In this document: in pieces, positions 22,475 through 32,962 of the stretch
How the letters are laid out: every line of letters starts with the position of its first letter
How positions within the stretch are numbered: position 1 is the first letter of the stretch
Source of the DNA: Mycocentrospora acerina
Taxonomy: Eukaryota; Ascomycota; Dothideomycetes; Pleosporales
Assembly: GCA_022701365.1 (NCBI GenBank)
Contig: JAKUHH010000090.1
Coordinates: 267,001-331,000, forward strand
Reading direction: 5' to 3'
Length of the DNA stretch: 64,000 nucleotides
Program-made: the position numbers and the translations under genes
The notes under the pieces: model-generated
Seen by the model: the letters and a program-made list of their open reading frames with translations, nothing else
Told to the model about the DNA's origin: nothing
Databases searched by the model: none

Positions 22475-24201
22475 TTAGACCGAATCATTCTGCACTTGCT
22501 GGCGAGGTTTAGCTACGACCCAAAGCTCCGGTTTGTTCCATAGCACCCAGGTCTTCTGGTCAGCCCAGGAATTGCTTTCTAAGCACAACTCGAGGTCGAA
22601 GTGCCACAAAACTGTAGCCAAGATGATTCTCATTTCGTGGTAAGCTAGACTTAATAAAAATAAGCAGTTTTTCAATTGTTTGTTTGGACATTCTTACTTC
22701 TTCCCAATACAATTACGTGGTCCGACAGAGAAAGGTTGAAGAACGTCCTTCTTGTCACTCTCATAACCGCTGTTCTGCAGCCAGCGTTCTGGGACGAAAG
22801 AGTCTGGATCCTTGAAGTTGAGGGATGAACGGTATGCTGCTTCCTGTGAAACATAAACACGCGTCTAGTAGACCGTATTAGTGAGCTTCAACATCTCTCA
22901 GATTGAAATTTTACCTTTGCGGGCACCCAGTTTCCACATATAGCGTTACCTCCCTCTGCTACAATTCGAGGAAGGCCAATGGGAACCGGTGGATACATCC
23001 TTAGACCCTCCTCAAAACAAGCATTAAGATAGGGAAGCCGGGGCAAGATCTCGAGCGATAGCTCAGTTTCTGCTAAAGCTCGGATTTGCTCGACAACCTT
23101 CTGTAGCTTTATTGGATTTTTCAGAAGGTGAAAGGTCAGACCGCTTAGCAGCGTTGCAGTTGTCTCGGTTCCCGCAAGCATGAAGATCGACGCATTCGCA
23201 TACATCTGGCCACGGCTCAGCTGATCGTGCTCTTTGCCCAAGACCAAACTCCAGATGTCTGGCTTTCCAGAGACATTCCCCTTCTCAAGTCGGCGGTCAA
23301 CGCACTGCGCAGAATGCTCATAATGCATCTGCTCCTGCTCTCTAAGAGACTTGGAGACAAAGAGACTCGCGATACGTGCAACGTAGGGATACTCAAGCAT
23401 CGTTCGAGTAAGTGCACGTGCTTTGATGGACCCGAAGGTCGCTCTCACCCACGGCGTGTACTCTGATGCATTGAGCATGCCTAGGGGCTCTCCAAAAGTC
23501 AAGTCTCCCATGATGTCAAAGGTCGTAAAGTTGTACAGCTTGACTAAATCAATTTTGACGTCTGCGTAGGTGCCCGATCGCTTGATGCTTGTGATAAGCT
23601 GATCAACGTATCGCTTAATGAGAGGTTCCTGAAGCTTCAACGCTTTGTCGCTGAATGCATTGGTGAAGATCTTGCGTAGACGACCGTGCTCTTCAGTGCC
23701 ACCTGTAGTGATGATATTGAAATTGCCTTTTGAGTCTGAGCGGTAAAACATTGGGTCCTTTGTATTTTCTGTTTTTCCTCTAGTGCGGTGCCCGGCAATG
23801 TCTTTCCAGGCTTGCGCATTGATGTAACTGAGTCTGTCTGGACCTAGACGTACAACTTCTCCATACCGTTCATGCAAAGTGCGGGTCCAGGGCACTTGAT
23901 CGCCAGAAATACGTATGTAGGCGAAGACAAGACCCGATGCTGCGGCATATCTCGGTCCAGGGTCTGAAGGTTTCTCGGTTAGTACTTTTTCACACTGGAG
24001 TGGGTAGGAGTGCTCACATTTGCACAAAGGGTGCAAATAAACATTATATAGAGCGGTAAGCAAGAATTTCGATAAGATCTATTGGGTGACCGCATCAGCT
24101 TGCGCTACTGCATTGAGATACTTGATACATACCAGTATAAGAAATCCGCACAAAATAAATGGTGCGTTGTTGATTTTGAGAGAGTATGAGAGGCTCTCCA
24201 T
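22475..24201 (-). CDS. cytochrome P450 monooxygenase, 506 residues, five exons
   Basis: Exons are 24201-24133, 24078-24018, 23963-22915, 22864-22698 and 22649-22475. All four introns (48-54 bases) have GT...AG ends and compatible phases. The N-terminal 23 residues contain a hydrophobic ER anchor. HPLCKYPGPR (about 37-48) is the proline-rich hinge. AGTETT (about 307-312) is the I-helix oxygen-activation motif. EEGLR (about 363) is the K-helix ExxR. FSVGPRNCIGKN (about 438-449) carries the heme-ligating Cys at about 445. The tail LAYHEMRIILATVLWHFDLEL is typical of fungal secondary-metabolism or xenobiotic P450s such as the CYP65-like group. The substrate is unknown. No cluster partners lie nearby: the gene is flanked by kilobases of AT-rich DNA. 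All key residues are present, so it appears functional. Confidence 0.93.
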
Positions 24202-26957
24202 GTTGATTGCCTGAGGAAGTTGGCCATTTCAAAGAGAAGAGAGGGCTGGTCTGTATTTAAAGCATTTCATCGACGAACAGAGACTGTTCCAGAGACAAAT
24301 GGGAATGGATACCGGGAAATTATGCCGCTGAGTCCTATTTAGGTCATGATTGCTGTATGTTGCTAGCGTACGGAGCATCACTAGCGCGCGGAGCATCGCA
24401 ACTGTGAAGGTGGCATCCTCCCATTTTGCTTAGCATTCAGGGTTCCCGACTGAGCCTTAGCTGTCAGCTTACGAAGGGCAGTATTGAAAACCAACATCTT
24501 AAACAGGTACAGTAAAATTGTAACATTATGCAAACATATCAAAGCATTGCTACTGGATGCATATCTGTCTACCCCCACAGCGCAGTACAGTGACGGAGGG
24601 TGGTAGATCACTTAGCTACAGCGCCACGTACACATAATTTCTATCATTGCTGAAAGAGATCAACCGGAGTCCGGGTACAGAACTTACCGGAATAATCGTG
24701 CAGAAATGAATGGGCCCCTATGTATCAGAAAAATTATGGAAGAGCACGAACGGCGAAATCACTTTTGCTCAGTGGAGTTACTCAGATTGAAAAGGTTAGT
24801 AAATTAGGATAAATTGAGCAATTACTTTCGACCTATTCTCAAGGGGGACTCTTCGTTCTGGCCTAGATTGGCCGCCATTATACGAAATGTAAGTATCTTT
24901 TCATGCAGAGATTAAAATTTACAACTTCCGACATTTAGGCCGCGTCAGCAAAAATGACACCTACGTTCTCATAGACGGTATGTTCTTAAGGTTTGAAAAT
25001 ATTTGATTAAGATTAACCCAACTCCTCTCTTCGCTTGTTGGGATCAGCGCTATGCTATTTCTGTTCGACCAGAAACTGCTCGTTATGTTCATCATAATTA
25101 GAGACATGAATGATCACCAAGATCAACTTCGCAAGCATAATTGTATGATTTTACAGTGCATTTCTTGTCAAAAAGACGAATTTCGTAATCACATACACAA
25201 AGGTGAACGATTGGACGTGAGGCAGGTCTAATCGAATTTGCATGAACAGCGAAAACCCCCAGAATAGAAAAAGATGCATGTTTCGGCCTAATAAGCAGTA
25301 GCTCCACTAATCCACTCAGAGTAAGTGTCTGTAGGAAGACTGTAAGCACGATTCAACAAGGATAAACCGAAACAGTATCCGGTTGATTTTTCATAATGTG
25401 TCCCACGGCTGTTGGTGTACCCAGCAGTATTCACGAAAGGGAAATACCTTGAAACCTATCGTAAAGGAAAAAAGATGCAAGTGTGTTGTATCCCGAGAGT
25501 GATCCACCTTCTTCATTGTGTGATAGAAGCCAAGGTTGTAAAGAATTCAGAATAATAATACATTGCCGTCCAATAATGAGCCGCATCCAGGTTTAAAACT
25601 AGCGAACTAAGTCAGTTTGAAACAAAGCTAGAAGTGATCATCGAAATGAAATATGAGGCTACTATTTTCGCGAATCGTCGACTTGTTTCATATCTCATGA
25701 TTTCTTTAGAACCATCATTTTCTTATCAGCTGCCTGGGAATTTTTTTTGAAAGATTTGTTATCTCACGTTGAAATGACCTGAGACTCCTATTTAGACTTC
25801 ATGCGTCGAAAGTCTTACCCAATTTTTTCGATGTGCAAAAGATCAAAAGAAAGTGATTTACATCGAAGTAGTATAGTAATCAAAATAGAAAGGAATGGAA
25901 GTCATTTTGGACACATCATAATGTCAGATACATTCATCGACAAAATAACCTATCTTTTGTCCATTCGGAAACCAAAACACACACAAGTTCATCCTCATCA
26001 GCTCTGTAATCGTCATCTCAGACTCATTGATTAATAAAAACAATATTCCCAGAAATCGAGGGACTGTCACTGACACGGAATTGTTTCTTCCTAAGGGCAT
26101 CAAAACACACTGTTCAGAACAACGTATACGCACCACCCTAGCCTCTATGACTTTTCCAGTATCAAAAATATCAATAATAGAATTTAGCAATCTCAGCAAG
26201 CCCAAATTTACCCTATGGTCTTACAAAAAATATGTGGAGCCACTAGAGGACGTTCAACTCGCAAAGAAGATTTTCAGAGAATTTCAGCGATTATAAAAAC
26301 ATTGGAAAACTACTAGGACAACGGCAATACCGACGACAGAGGCAAGAGATTGGAAAGTGATGTAGAGAGTAATGGCAAACAATTAACTGCTCACATTTCT
26401 CTAATAATGTAGAAATTAGTACTTCATTGGCCTTTGAAAGACGAAGACGATTTATCGATTTGAAATGGTCCACTATCAGTAGAAACTTTTTCGTTTAGTA
26501 GTAGTAACATCAAATTTGACCAGGATGCGTTAAATTGAGAAAGTGCCTCAGGAAAAACGAGAAATGACGATGGGTACATCTACGAGAAGAAAAGGCAAGG
26601 GTTTTGACATGGCTGTAAAAAGGGGTTAGAACGAGGGATAATTTTCCTCAAAATCTGTAGACACTTGAACAGAATACAGTCATCTCATTCAAGCTACGAC
26701 ACAAGTATTGGAGGAAGAATTGATCAAGGATAAGCATTGATTATCGTTAAAGCGGAAAGACTCATAAATGAAAAGAAAAACAAGAGACTTCACACGTTGC
26801 CGCAGTAAACCATGAAAATCTTCGCTGCTGTCTGCAGCTCAGCCGATACTTGATGCGTAATCACCCCACCATCAATACCACAAGTCGGCAGCTTCGAAAA
26901 ATTTCTGGTCATCTCAAATAACGCCTCTTGTTCCTTGCATTTGGAAACGCGCATCAT
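24202..26957. other. AT-rich spacer, nothing recognised
   Basis: Short frames only. No domain, tRNA or clear repeat was seen. The first 200 bases are the promoter side of the P450 gene. Confidence 0.4.
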
Positions 26958-27971
26958 CTATCTTTTGCTATGGAACGGGAGGCCTTGACGTCCGTACTCC
27001 TTCATTCTAGCCTTCACCAAAGTCTCGGTTTCCTCAAGCGACGTGCCTGAAAGCTTCGGCATTGGATCGAGACTCCTCAATGCGTTCAATCTCTCATGAT
27101 CTCTGACTTCATCCTGGAAGACCTTCAATCTGGAAGGGAAGTTCGGGTCGTGTGTGCGTCGGGGTCGAGAAGGTAAGTTCTCGGCAAGGATAGCCTCTTC
27201 CAGAGTGCGTCCAGGCCAGCGAGTCTTACTTCTGGCCTTCCTATAAAAGGCGGAAGGCATAGGTCGAAGTGGAATTGAGGAGCCCTGTCCTCGAGGGTTT
27301 TCTGCGCCTGGGGCCCTTCTGCGCGCGTTTCGACGCTTAAAGAAGCGATATGACACAACTCCTATGACTACAGCGAGGACGACCACTATAGCTGCGACGA
27401 GTGGAAAGTATCTTGTCTTTTCGTGAAGCCTGATATTTGTCAGTGGGTTGCACTCTACTGATAATAACATGCTCGATGGTGCGACTTACATGGAATCGGA
27501 CTCGTCTGGAATTTGGCTTGCCATCACTGACGGTACAACCTCCAGATTTATCGTGGGATTGGCTACCGTTGTGACGTAGGCCGTTGTAATGGCAAGCACT
27601 TCAGAGGAGACCAAGGCGTTGCTTGGAGAAGATGGCACTGTCGACGTTGACGCGGAACGAGCAATGAGACAAAACTCCCTGTAGAAGTTCTTGATGGTCG
27701 TTTCATCCTTATGTGAGCACACCATATGACAGATATCGACTTTTTGGTAAAGCTCTTTGAGGTACTCTGAATGACACAAGCAGTCGACGTAGGTAGCGTT
27801 GTTCGAGACGGGTGCAACCGGAGGTAGACAATTTTTCTCTGAGACCGCCAGCACCTGACACTTCTGAGCACAAGCAGGGAGTCGGCCGTAGTCGAAGATA
27901 GATGCAGGTTCAGGTGAGCACACCGTGAGGATGGCTGTCGTTAAGAAGACGAGGATGAAGCCGAATCTCAT
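26958..27971 (-). CDS. CFEM-domain single-pass membrane protein, 317 residues
   Basis: Exon 1 (27971-27490) and exon 2 (27429-26958) are joined by a 60-base intron (GTAAGT...ATCAG) that completes a Met codon. The start gives a signal peptide (MRFGFILVFLTTAILTVCS). A CFEM-like domain follows with eight cysteines (PACAQKC ... NC ... VDCLC ... DICHMVC ... REFC). A Ser/Thr-rich linker leads to a transmembrane helix (VAAIVVVLAVVIGVVSY) and a basic stop-transfer patch (FKRRNARRRA). The cytoplasmic tail is about 130 residues. CFEM proteins act at the fungal surface in adhesion, heme uptake or as receptor-like molecules. The aspartate that usually follows the CxC pair and binds heme is absent here (CLCHSEY), so heme binding is doubtful. 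The upstream frame from 28034 has no better start. Confidence 0.85.
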
Positions 27972-28031
27972 TGTTGAAGTGCCTTGTCTTCGTGAAGAGT
28001 AAGAAGTTGGCAAGTTAAAGAAGTTGATTTG

Positions 28032-28099
28032 CAAGAGAAGTTGAGTTTCAAGAGAGGTTGATTTTCAAGAGAGGTTAAGTTGCAAGAGAAGTTGAGTTG
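28032..28099. repeat. 17-base tandem repeat in the CFEM gene leader
   Basis: Four contiguous 17-base units of the form CAAGAGAAGTTGAGTTG start at 28032, 28049, 28066 and 28083. Degenerate half-copies lie on both sides (28011-28031 and 28100-28112). It lies 60-130 bases upstream of the CFEM start codon, in the 5' UTR or promoter. Confidence 0.85.
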
Positions 28100-28569
28100 C
28101 AAGAGAAAAGTTGTGGGACCAGGCTTCTCTACGTGATTGAGTTTGAGTTGTTTTCTATAGCGTAATTTGCCGCTTGGCCCAAAGCAGATCGTGACTGAGT
28201 GGGCACTGGGCTTCACTTCGACACTAACAACTGTGTAATATTCAGAACAAACAGTTTTAAGATTTGATCCAAGGCCCAATAAGTGTGGCGTCTCCGGCAA
28301 AGGCAAGACGAATTGAAGCAGCTGATCGTGCATCACCACCACTCATTCAGTGAGTATCTCCTTGTCGATAGCTCTTAACATGCCCTAATACAGGAGTAGC
28401 CGCCCAGCGCAACTTCACCTCGCTTTCCGGGAATAAATCACTTCCAATCTACCAAGTTCTTTCTTGTCCCGTCTTCATCAACAATGCCTCGACTATTATT
28501 TGAAATCCATTGGCGAAACTTGACTTTTGTAATCATCTTTTTCGGTCAATATTCGTTTACAATAGCTAG

Positions 28570-28962
28570 ATGAGCCTCGGAAAATCCCTACTTAGTTTGT
28601 CAGTTCTATCAACTCGTAATCCAGTGCATTCAGTGCGTCTAACAGAGGGCAGATCTTATCGTAAATCTTTGAGGAGCGCCTTCAGCTATCGAAGTGCCCA
28701 CTTCCGGTTACCTAACGAAGGATTCAAAGATAATTGTTTGAATCCGAGTCTGCGTACTGGCCGCATGATTGCCAGAGACAAATCCGAAGCATCTCTGAGA
28801 TTGTACTGCCGAGGGCAGCCTTCGAAATCCCCTTTTCTTAACTCGAAATCCTACGATACTCGACAATCTACAGCTACTGGTAAGGTCGGCCTAGACTTAA
28901 CCTTTCGCCCTGCTTTGGCAATTTACAGGGGAATACCCTGTTTCCCTCGGGTCACATATTAA
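28570..28962 (+). CDS. hypothetical basic protein, 130 residues, uncertain
   Basis: An ATG frame of 130 codons is open from 28570 to 28962. The product is rich in Ser, Arg and Leu with a protein-like but unrecognised sequence. It begins MSLGKSLLSLSVLS, which could be a weak mitochondrial-type leader. No intron is needed. It lies about 600 bases from the CFEM gene, divergent from it. It may be a chance frame. Confidence 0.27.
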   Translation: MSLGKSLLSLSVLSTRNPVHSVRLTEGRSYRKSLRSAFSYRSAHFRLPNEGFKDNCLNPSLRTGRMIARDKSEASLRLYCRGQPSKSPFLNSKSYDTRQSTATGKVGLDLTFRPALAIYRGIPCFPRVTY

Positions 28963-30411
28963 ATCAGTCTTTGGAACACACAAGCGTCATCAAAAATTTG
29001 AAGAAGTTGAGAGGAAATAAACAGTGTATGCGCTGCTGATGTTATTGTCGTGGCTCTTATTGACAAAAAGGTATGTTGAGGTGGCGCCTACTGATCTGAA
29101 CCAACTGACGAGGCTTTAGTTGGTAGTTTACTTCTTATGATACAATAAACGTCCGCCTGTAATCTCGGTTCCGTATCGCGTCTATTATGAACAGCGTCGG
29201 GCTGTCACGGCGAAGAGCGATGGGGCATACAAATTTTATACACTTGACGAAAAGTTTGAGAGGTGTCGTGTCGGAGTATATCGGTCTATCAACCTTCCAG
29301 CTAGAGATAATTTGGTTTTTGGTTTTGACAAAAGGGCACCACTACAAATACAGCTGTAGCCCTTTAGTGTAAATACAAACACGTGAGGAATAAAATTGAG
29401 CAATTCATATTCAAAGTGCGATTTGTATTGGGGAATCAAGATTGAACACGCACATCGCTTTCTTGGATTGTTGCAGAGACTCATTCTGTCGGCTAACACT
29501 GGTACACTGTCATGTTTACAAGCTAGTAAATATCCAGTACCTATGTAATCTCATATTTCACACTCATAAAACTTCAAGGATTTGCTCCTCCAAACCTTCC
29601 CTCGTACATTTGGTGGGGATTCCAAGGCATTGTGTGCTTGTGGTGATGTTGACTATGTGGACACGCATGGGACAATTGTGCTATCCCCGCATTCTTCTCG
29701 TACAGTGTCCTTGTTGCCTTTGTGCTTGCTACGATCAATTCTGACGATGGGGCAAAAATTATAGCTGTCCCGAGCTCTCGGTGCTCAAGCTGTTCTCGCA
29801 CAGACTATTCACATCACACACTGGTGAATTTGTTGCATGCGCTGATGGGACGAAATACCCTCCGTACCAAATGAATTATTTGATTGAGCAATCTCCTTGT
29901 CCCTTGCGAAGAAGTAGTCTTGTAGGATTGACAACATAGTGTGAAATATTGAGGTTTTTGGGTGATTTCCATTATACAATTCCACTCCATTAGGCCAGGC
30001 AACAAAGAAAGATGTGAAAGAAGTGATGGATGTTTTTGAGTAGAACATCTTGTACTGTAGCGTTTCAGTCACCACCGACGGTTGAAGAAGTTGAACACGC
30101 AGTCTGCACGAATGTGTGAACAGAACTGAATATGTTCAACCCGGGCGATCCTCCAAACCCTCACAAAAGGTTTATCAAGCCGTCAATTTTTGTATTTAAG
30201 AACGCATATCCTATCTCTCAGTGCCGCAGAAGCGTTTGCCAGATTTTGGACCATGACAGCAACTCTATCCCGCTTCTCAATACCGCTCATCTCCCTTTCC
30301 CCGTAGCAAAATCTTTCACTTCCTAAGTACTGTATCATTATTTTTGAACCTCAATTACCTCTGTATATAGCCTACAAGAGGATGCTTCATCTCATTAACC
30401 AAGCCACAAGA
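28963..30411. other. gene-poor stretch, nothing recognised
   Basis: Short frames on both strands (up to 100 codons) lack resemblance to known proteins. No repeat was noticed. Confidence 0.4.
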
Positions 30412-30564
30412 TGGCTCAGTGGCTTCAAACCCACTTGAATCGATCAGATTCAATCACACACAAAAGGTACGTACAAACATGAGTGAAGTTGTCTGTCTGT
30501 CTGTCTGCACTGCTGCTACGCTGGTTCGAATCCAGCCGTTCACCTCCGGGTGAACCCTTTTTTT
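30412..30564 (+). ncRNA. candidate RNA polymerase III transcript with A box, B box and terminator hairpin
   Basis: TGGCTCAGTGG at 30412-30422 matches the Pol III A box. GGTTCGAATCC at 30523-30533 is a perfect B box inside a perfect T-arm (GCTGG-TTCGAAT-CCAGC, 30520-30536). A 7-bp hairpin with a UNCG-type loop (GTTCACC-TCCG-GGTGAAC, 30538-30555) follows, then T7 at 30558-30564. A GTCT microsatellite (30491-30507) lies between the boxes. No canonical tRNA can be folded: the bases before the A box do not pair with the bases after the T-arm. It could be a non-tRNA Pol III RNA, a tRNA-derived SINE or a tRNA relic. Confidence 0.45.
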
Positions 30565-31089
30565 GCTGTATTTTGAGGACAGGGGAAAAGTGGGGGAGTA
30601 GGCAATGAGGTGAAGTCGTGGTTTCTTCCAGATCTCACACTCCTTGAGAACTATCTTTTTTTGGTACTACTCTTACACCCTACTTTTCAGTAGAGTCGGT
30701 AGAGGACGTCACTGTCAGTGAGACTTCAGTGAGGCTGTTTGAGGTCTCAGACAAGTCTATAGAGCTGGGCTGATTTACATCATCACACGATGCCTTGAAC
30801 GCAGCTTTTTGGAAATGTAGCGGTCATAAAATCATCAGAAAATTGGTATGGAGATAAGAATGTCTACAATCTGTCGCACTGCAGTCTCCCCGACACAAGG
30901 CGAGGCGCACAAAGAATTTTGGAAAACAACGTCTTTAGGGCCAGAACCAAGGCGTACGTCAGTCAGTTTCCACCGGCGTCGACAATGAGCTAGCATCAGA
31001 AAAAACCATATGAGATGATGTGAATGTCGTTGAAGAGTGTCATTTTATTTACATGATGCAAACGGTCAACCGAGTAACCTCATAAGCAT
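30565..31089. other. intergenic, nothing recognised
   Basis: No coding frame of note. The stretch separates the candidate Pol III RNA from the long palindrome. Confidence 0.4.
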
Positions 31090-31224
31090 CTGCTACTACT
31101 CATTACAGACGTCTCCCGCCCGATGACATCAATGCTTTCGCACAGGAGCACCTCACCGGTAGGTATTCCGGTGCAAAAACATTGAGAGCATCGAGTGAGA
31201 AGCGTATGTAGTGAGTAGTAGCAG
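31090..31224. repeat. 135-base imperfect palindrome, 57-base arms
   Basis: Arm 31090-31146 aligns without gaps to the reverse complement of 31168-31224 at about 44 of 57 positions. The outer 22 bases match at 20 (CTGCTACTACTCAxTACAxACG). A 21-base spacer separates the arms. Most mismatches are C/T-type transitions. A transcript would fold into a long hairpin. No protein-coding gene with recognised function covers it. Confidence 0.8.
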
Positions 31225-31564
31225 GTACCCATATCAATCCCAGGCCGTCCTCCGTATATCTCGAGAGTGAGGCCCCAGCCTCGCCACCACTCAGTCGTCA
31301 ACACCATGGGTATTGTCTGACGTCCTCACTTTGCATAAAGCATCGTGTCGAGATACTCTTTCCATGCGTCTCCTTAGATGCATTGGGTGTGTGGTAGTAA
31401 CGAAGAGGAAGGAAGGTCTTTAATCGAGAAGTCAGTATGTTGTTCTGTGAAAAGAGATTGATGAACTTGCCTCATTCCAACTGCTCATCCTGGTGAGATA
31501 TGATTGAACTCAGAACATCTGCATTGAGGGTGGTGACAATTTCCCGACTAGTGTTCTTCAAGAA

Positions 31565-31936
31565 CTAGGCGGAGAGACCACCTGAGTAACAGTAGCTGAT
31601 CAAGGTTAGCAATAACACATATGAGGAGCGACTTAACCACTCACTATCTCGCACTAGTTCTTTTACACGTCCAAGAGTTCGACAAATCGCACTGAACAAG
31701 ATCGGTCGACGAAGGATAACTCTGCCCCAAGACTGACTACCCAATACAGCAGTCAGTAGATGAAGTAAGAGATGGAATGTGTGAGGACATACCACATTAT
31801 ACATAGCCTGGTTCGCCTCCTCCTCTTCTACAGCGCTAGATGTAAACTTTTCGCCACGCCACACATAAAAGTGTGGAAGAGCAACGCAACAATGGGTCAG
31901 ATCCCGCGCGTAGGATATTCGGACAAGGAAATCCAT
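31565..31936 (-). CDS. hypothetical 88-residue protein, three exons, uncertain
   Basis: Exons 31936-31793, 31736-31645 and 31595-31565 can be joined through introns of 56 and 49 bases. Both have GT...AG ends and all phases agree. The product starts MDFLVRISYARDLTHCC and ends YYCYSGGLSA. It has several cysteines but no recognised domain or signal peptide. The unspliced frame is also open over the whole region, which weakens the case. Confidence 0.32.
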   Translation of the reverse strand: MDFLVRISYARDLTHCCVALPHFYVWRGEKFTSSAVEEEEANQAMYNVVCPHTFHLLLHLLTAVLGSQSWGRVILRRPILFSAICRTLGRVKELVRDSEWLSRSSYVLLLTLISYCYSGGLSA

Positions 31937-32962
31937 GATTGAGAGGTGAGAACACTGAAATAGAGAGGTGATTTTAATTAAAAAAGAATACAAGGTAGTT
32001 GTGGTGTTCTGAGGAAGAAGTCGATTAATTTGGAAGGCAGCCTTTTTGTGTGCGAAATTTGCCAAGGACAAAGACGAGAACCACTAGCTCATTCACTCCG
32101 TCATGGCAACGGCAGTGAGCAGCTGAATGGGAAGAGAGGGAGAAATATATGTGAATTTGAAGTAAAGTGATGTAATACACATGTGTCAGTACAACACCCC
32201 ACTCAACGCCAGCCCATCATCACCTACACACGTGCCTCACCCTCCCAGACAATGAAAACCTCCGAACAACCTCACGAACAACCCTCTCACACCTCCTTCT
32301 CTAATTGATTCCTCCGAATATTGCACCAACCAACACCACATCTAGACCTACACATCCCAACCACGCCCAAACACGTCCTCACTCCAGAACAAATAAGGAG
32401 AGGACTACGCACCCTCTCGATCCGCACTGCATCGAGTCAGACCAGCATCATAGCCGTAAAAACAAAGAAAGTCGGTAGTTATTAGTAGGACTACAACTGC
32501 ACCCACCAACCGCGTTAGACACACTCCCCGAGACTCGGAGACTACACCATCCCTGACAATTGAAAGATAAAACGTTGGCCGCGTACCTGGAAACAATCGT
32601 CGATACTGCTGGCGGAGAAGTGAATTGGATTCATACGTGTGAGTTTGCCGTATGGCTTCGGGCAGTGTACACGCATGTGGATAGCTCGACTTGGGAGAAT
32701 GGAATCGTTGGGGCATGTCCGAAGTTGGCCGTGAGCTGGGTTGATGACTGGCGCCTTGAGCAGTGTGGAAGTGAACTGAGGGTACAATGAATGGGAGGGA
32801 GGCAATTGGAAGAGGTGGTAACGCAATCATGATATGCGGACCACAGCTGTTGGCATCGTACATATCCTCATTTTTGAACAGTGAATTAATTGACATGCTA
32901 CACAACGCTTGCACACAAGAACACATCATCCACCCACTCCCAATACACTGCCCTACCACACT
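31937..32962. other. intergenic, nothing convincing
   Basis: A minus-strand frame (32405-32959) is open for 184 codons but begins at a non-ATG codon and has no recognisable domain. A possible internal intron would be only 34 bases. I do not call a gene. Confidence 0.4.

Noticed and set aside
30483..30544. Minimal tRNA using GTGAA and TTCAC as acceptor around the T-arm
   Set aside because: Only five acceptor pairs, no D-arm and no anticodon arm (the region is GTCT repeat); reported instead as a candidate Pol III RNA.
32405..32959. 184-codon minus-strand frame
   Set aside because: Non-ATG start, no domain, and the only internal intron candidate (34 bases) is too short.
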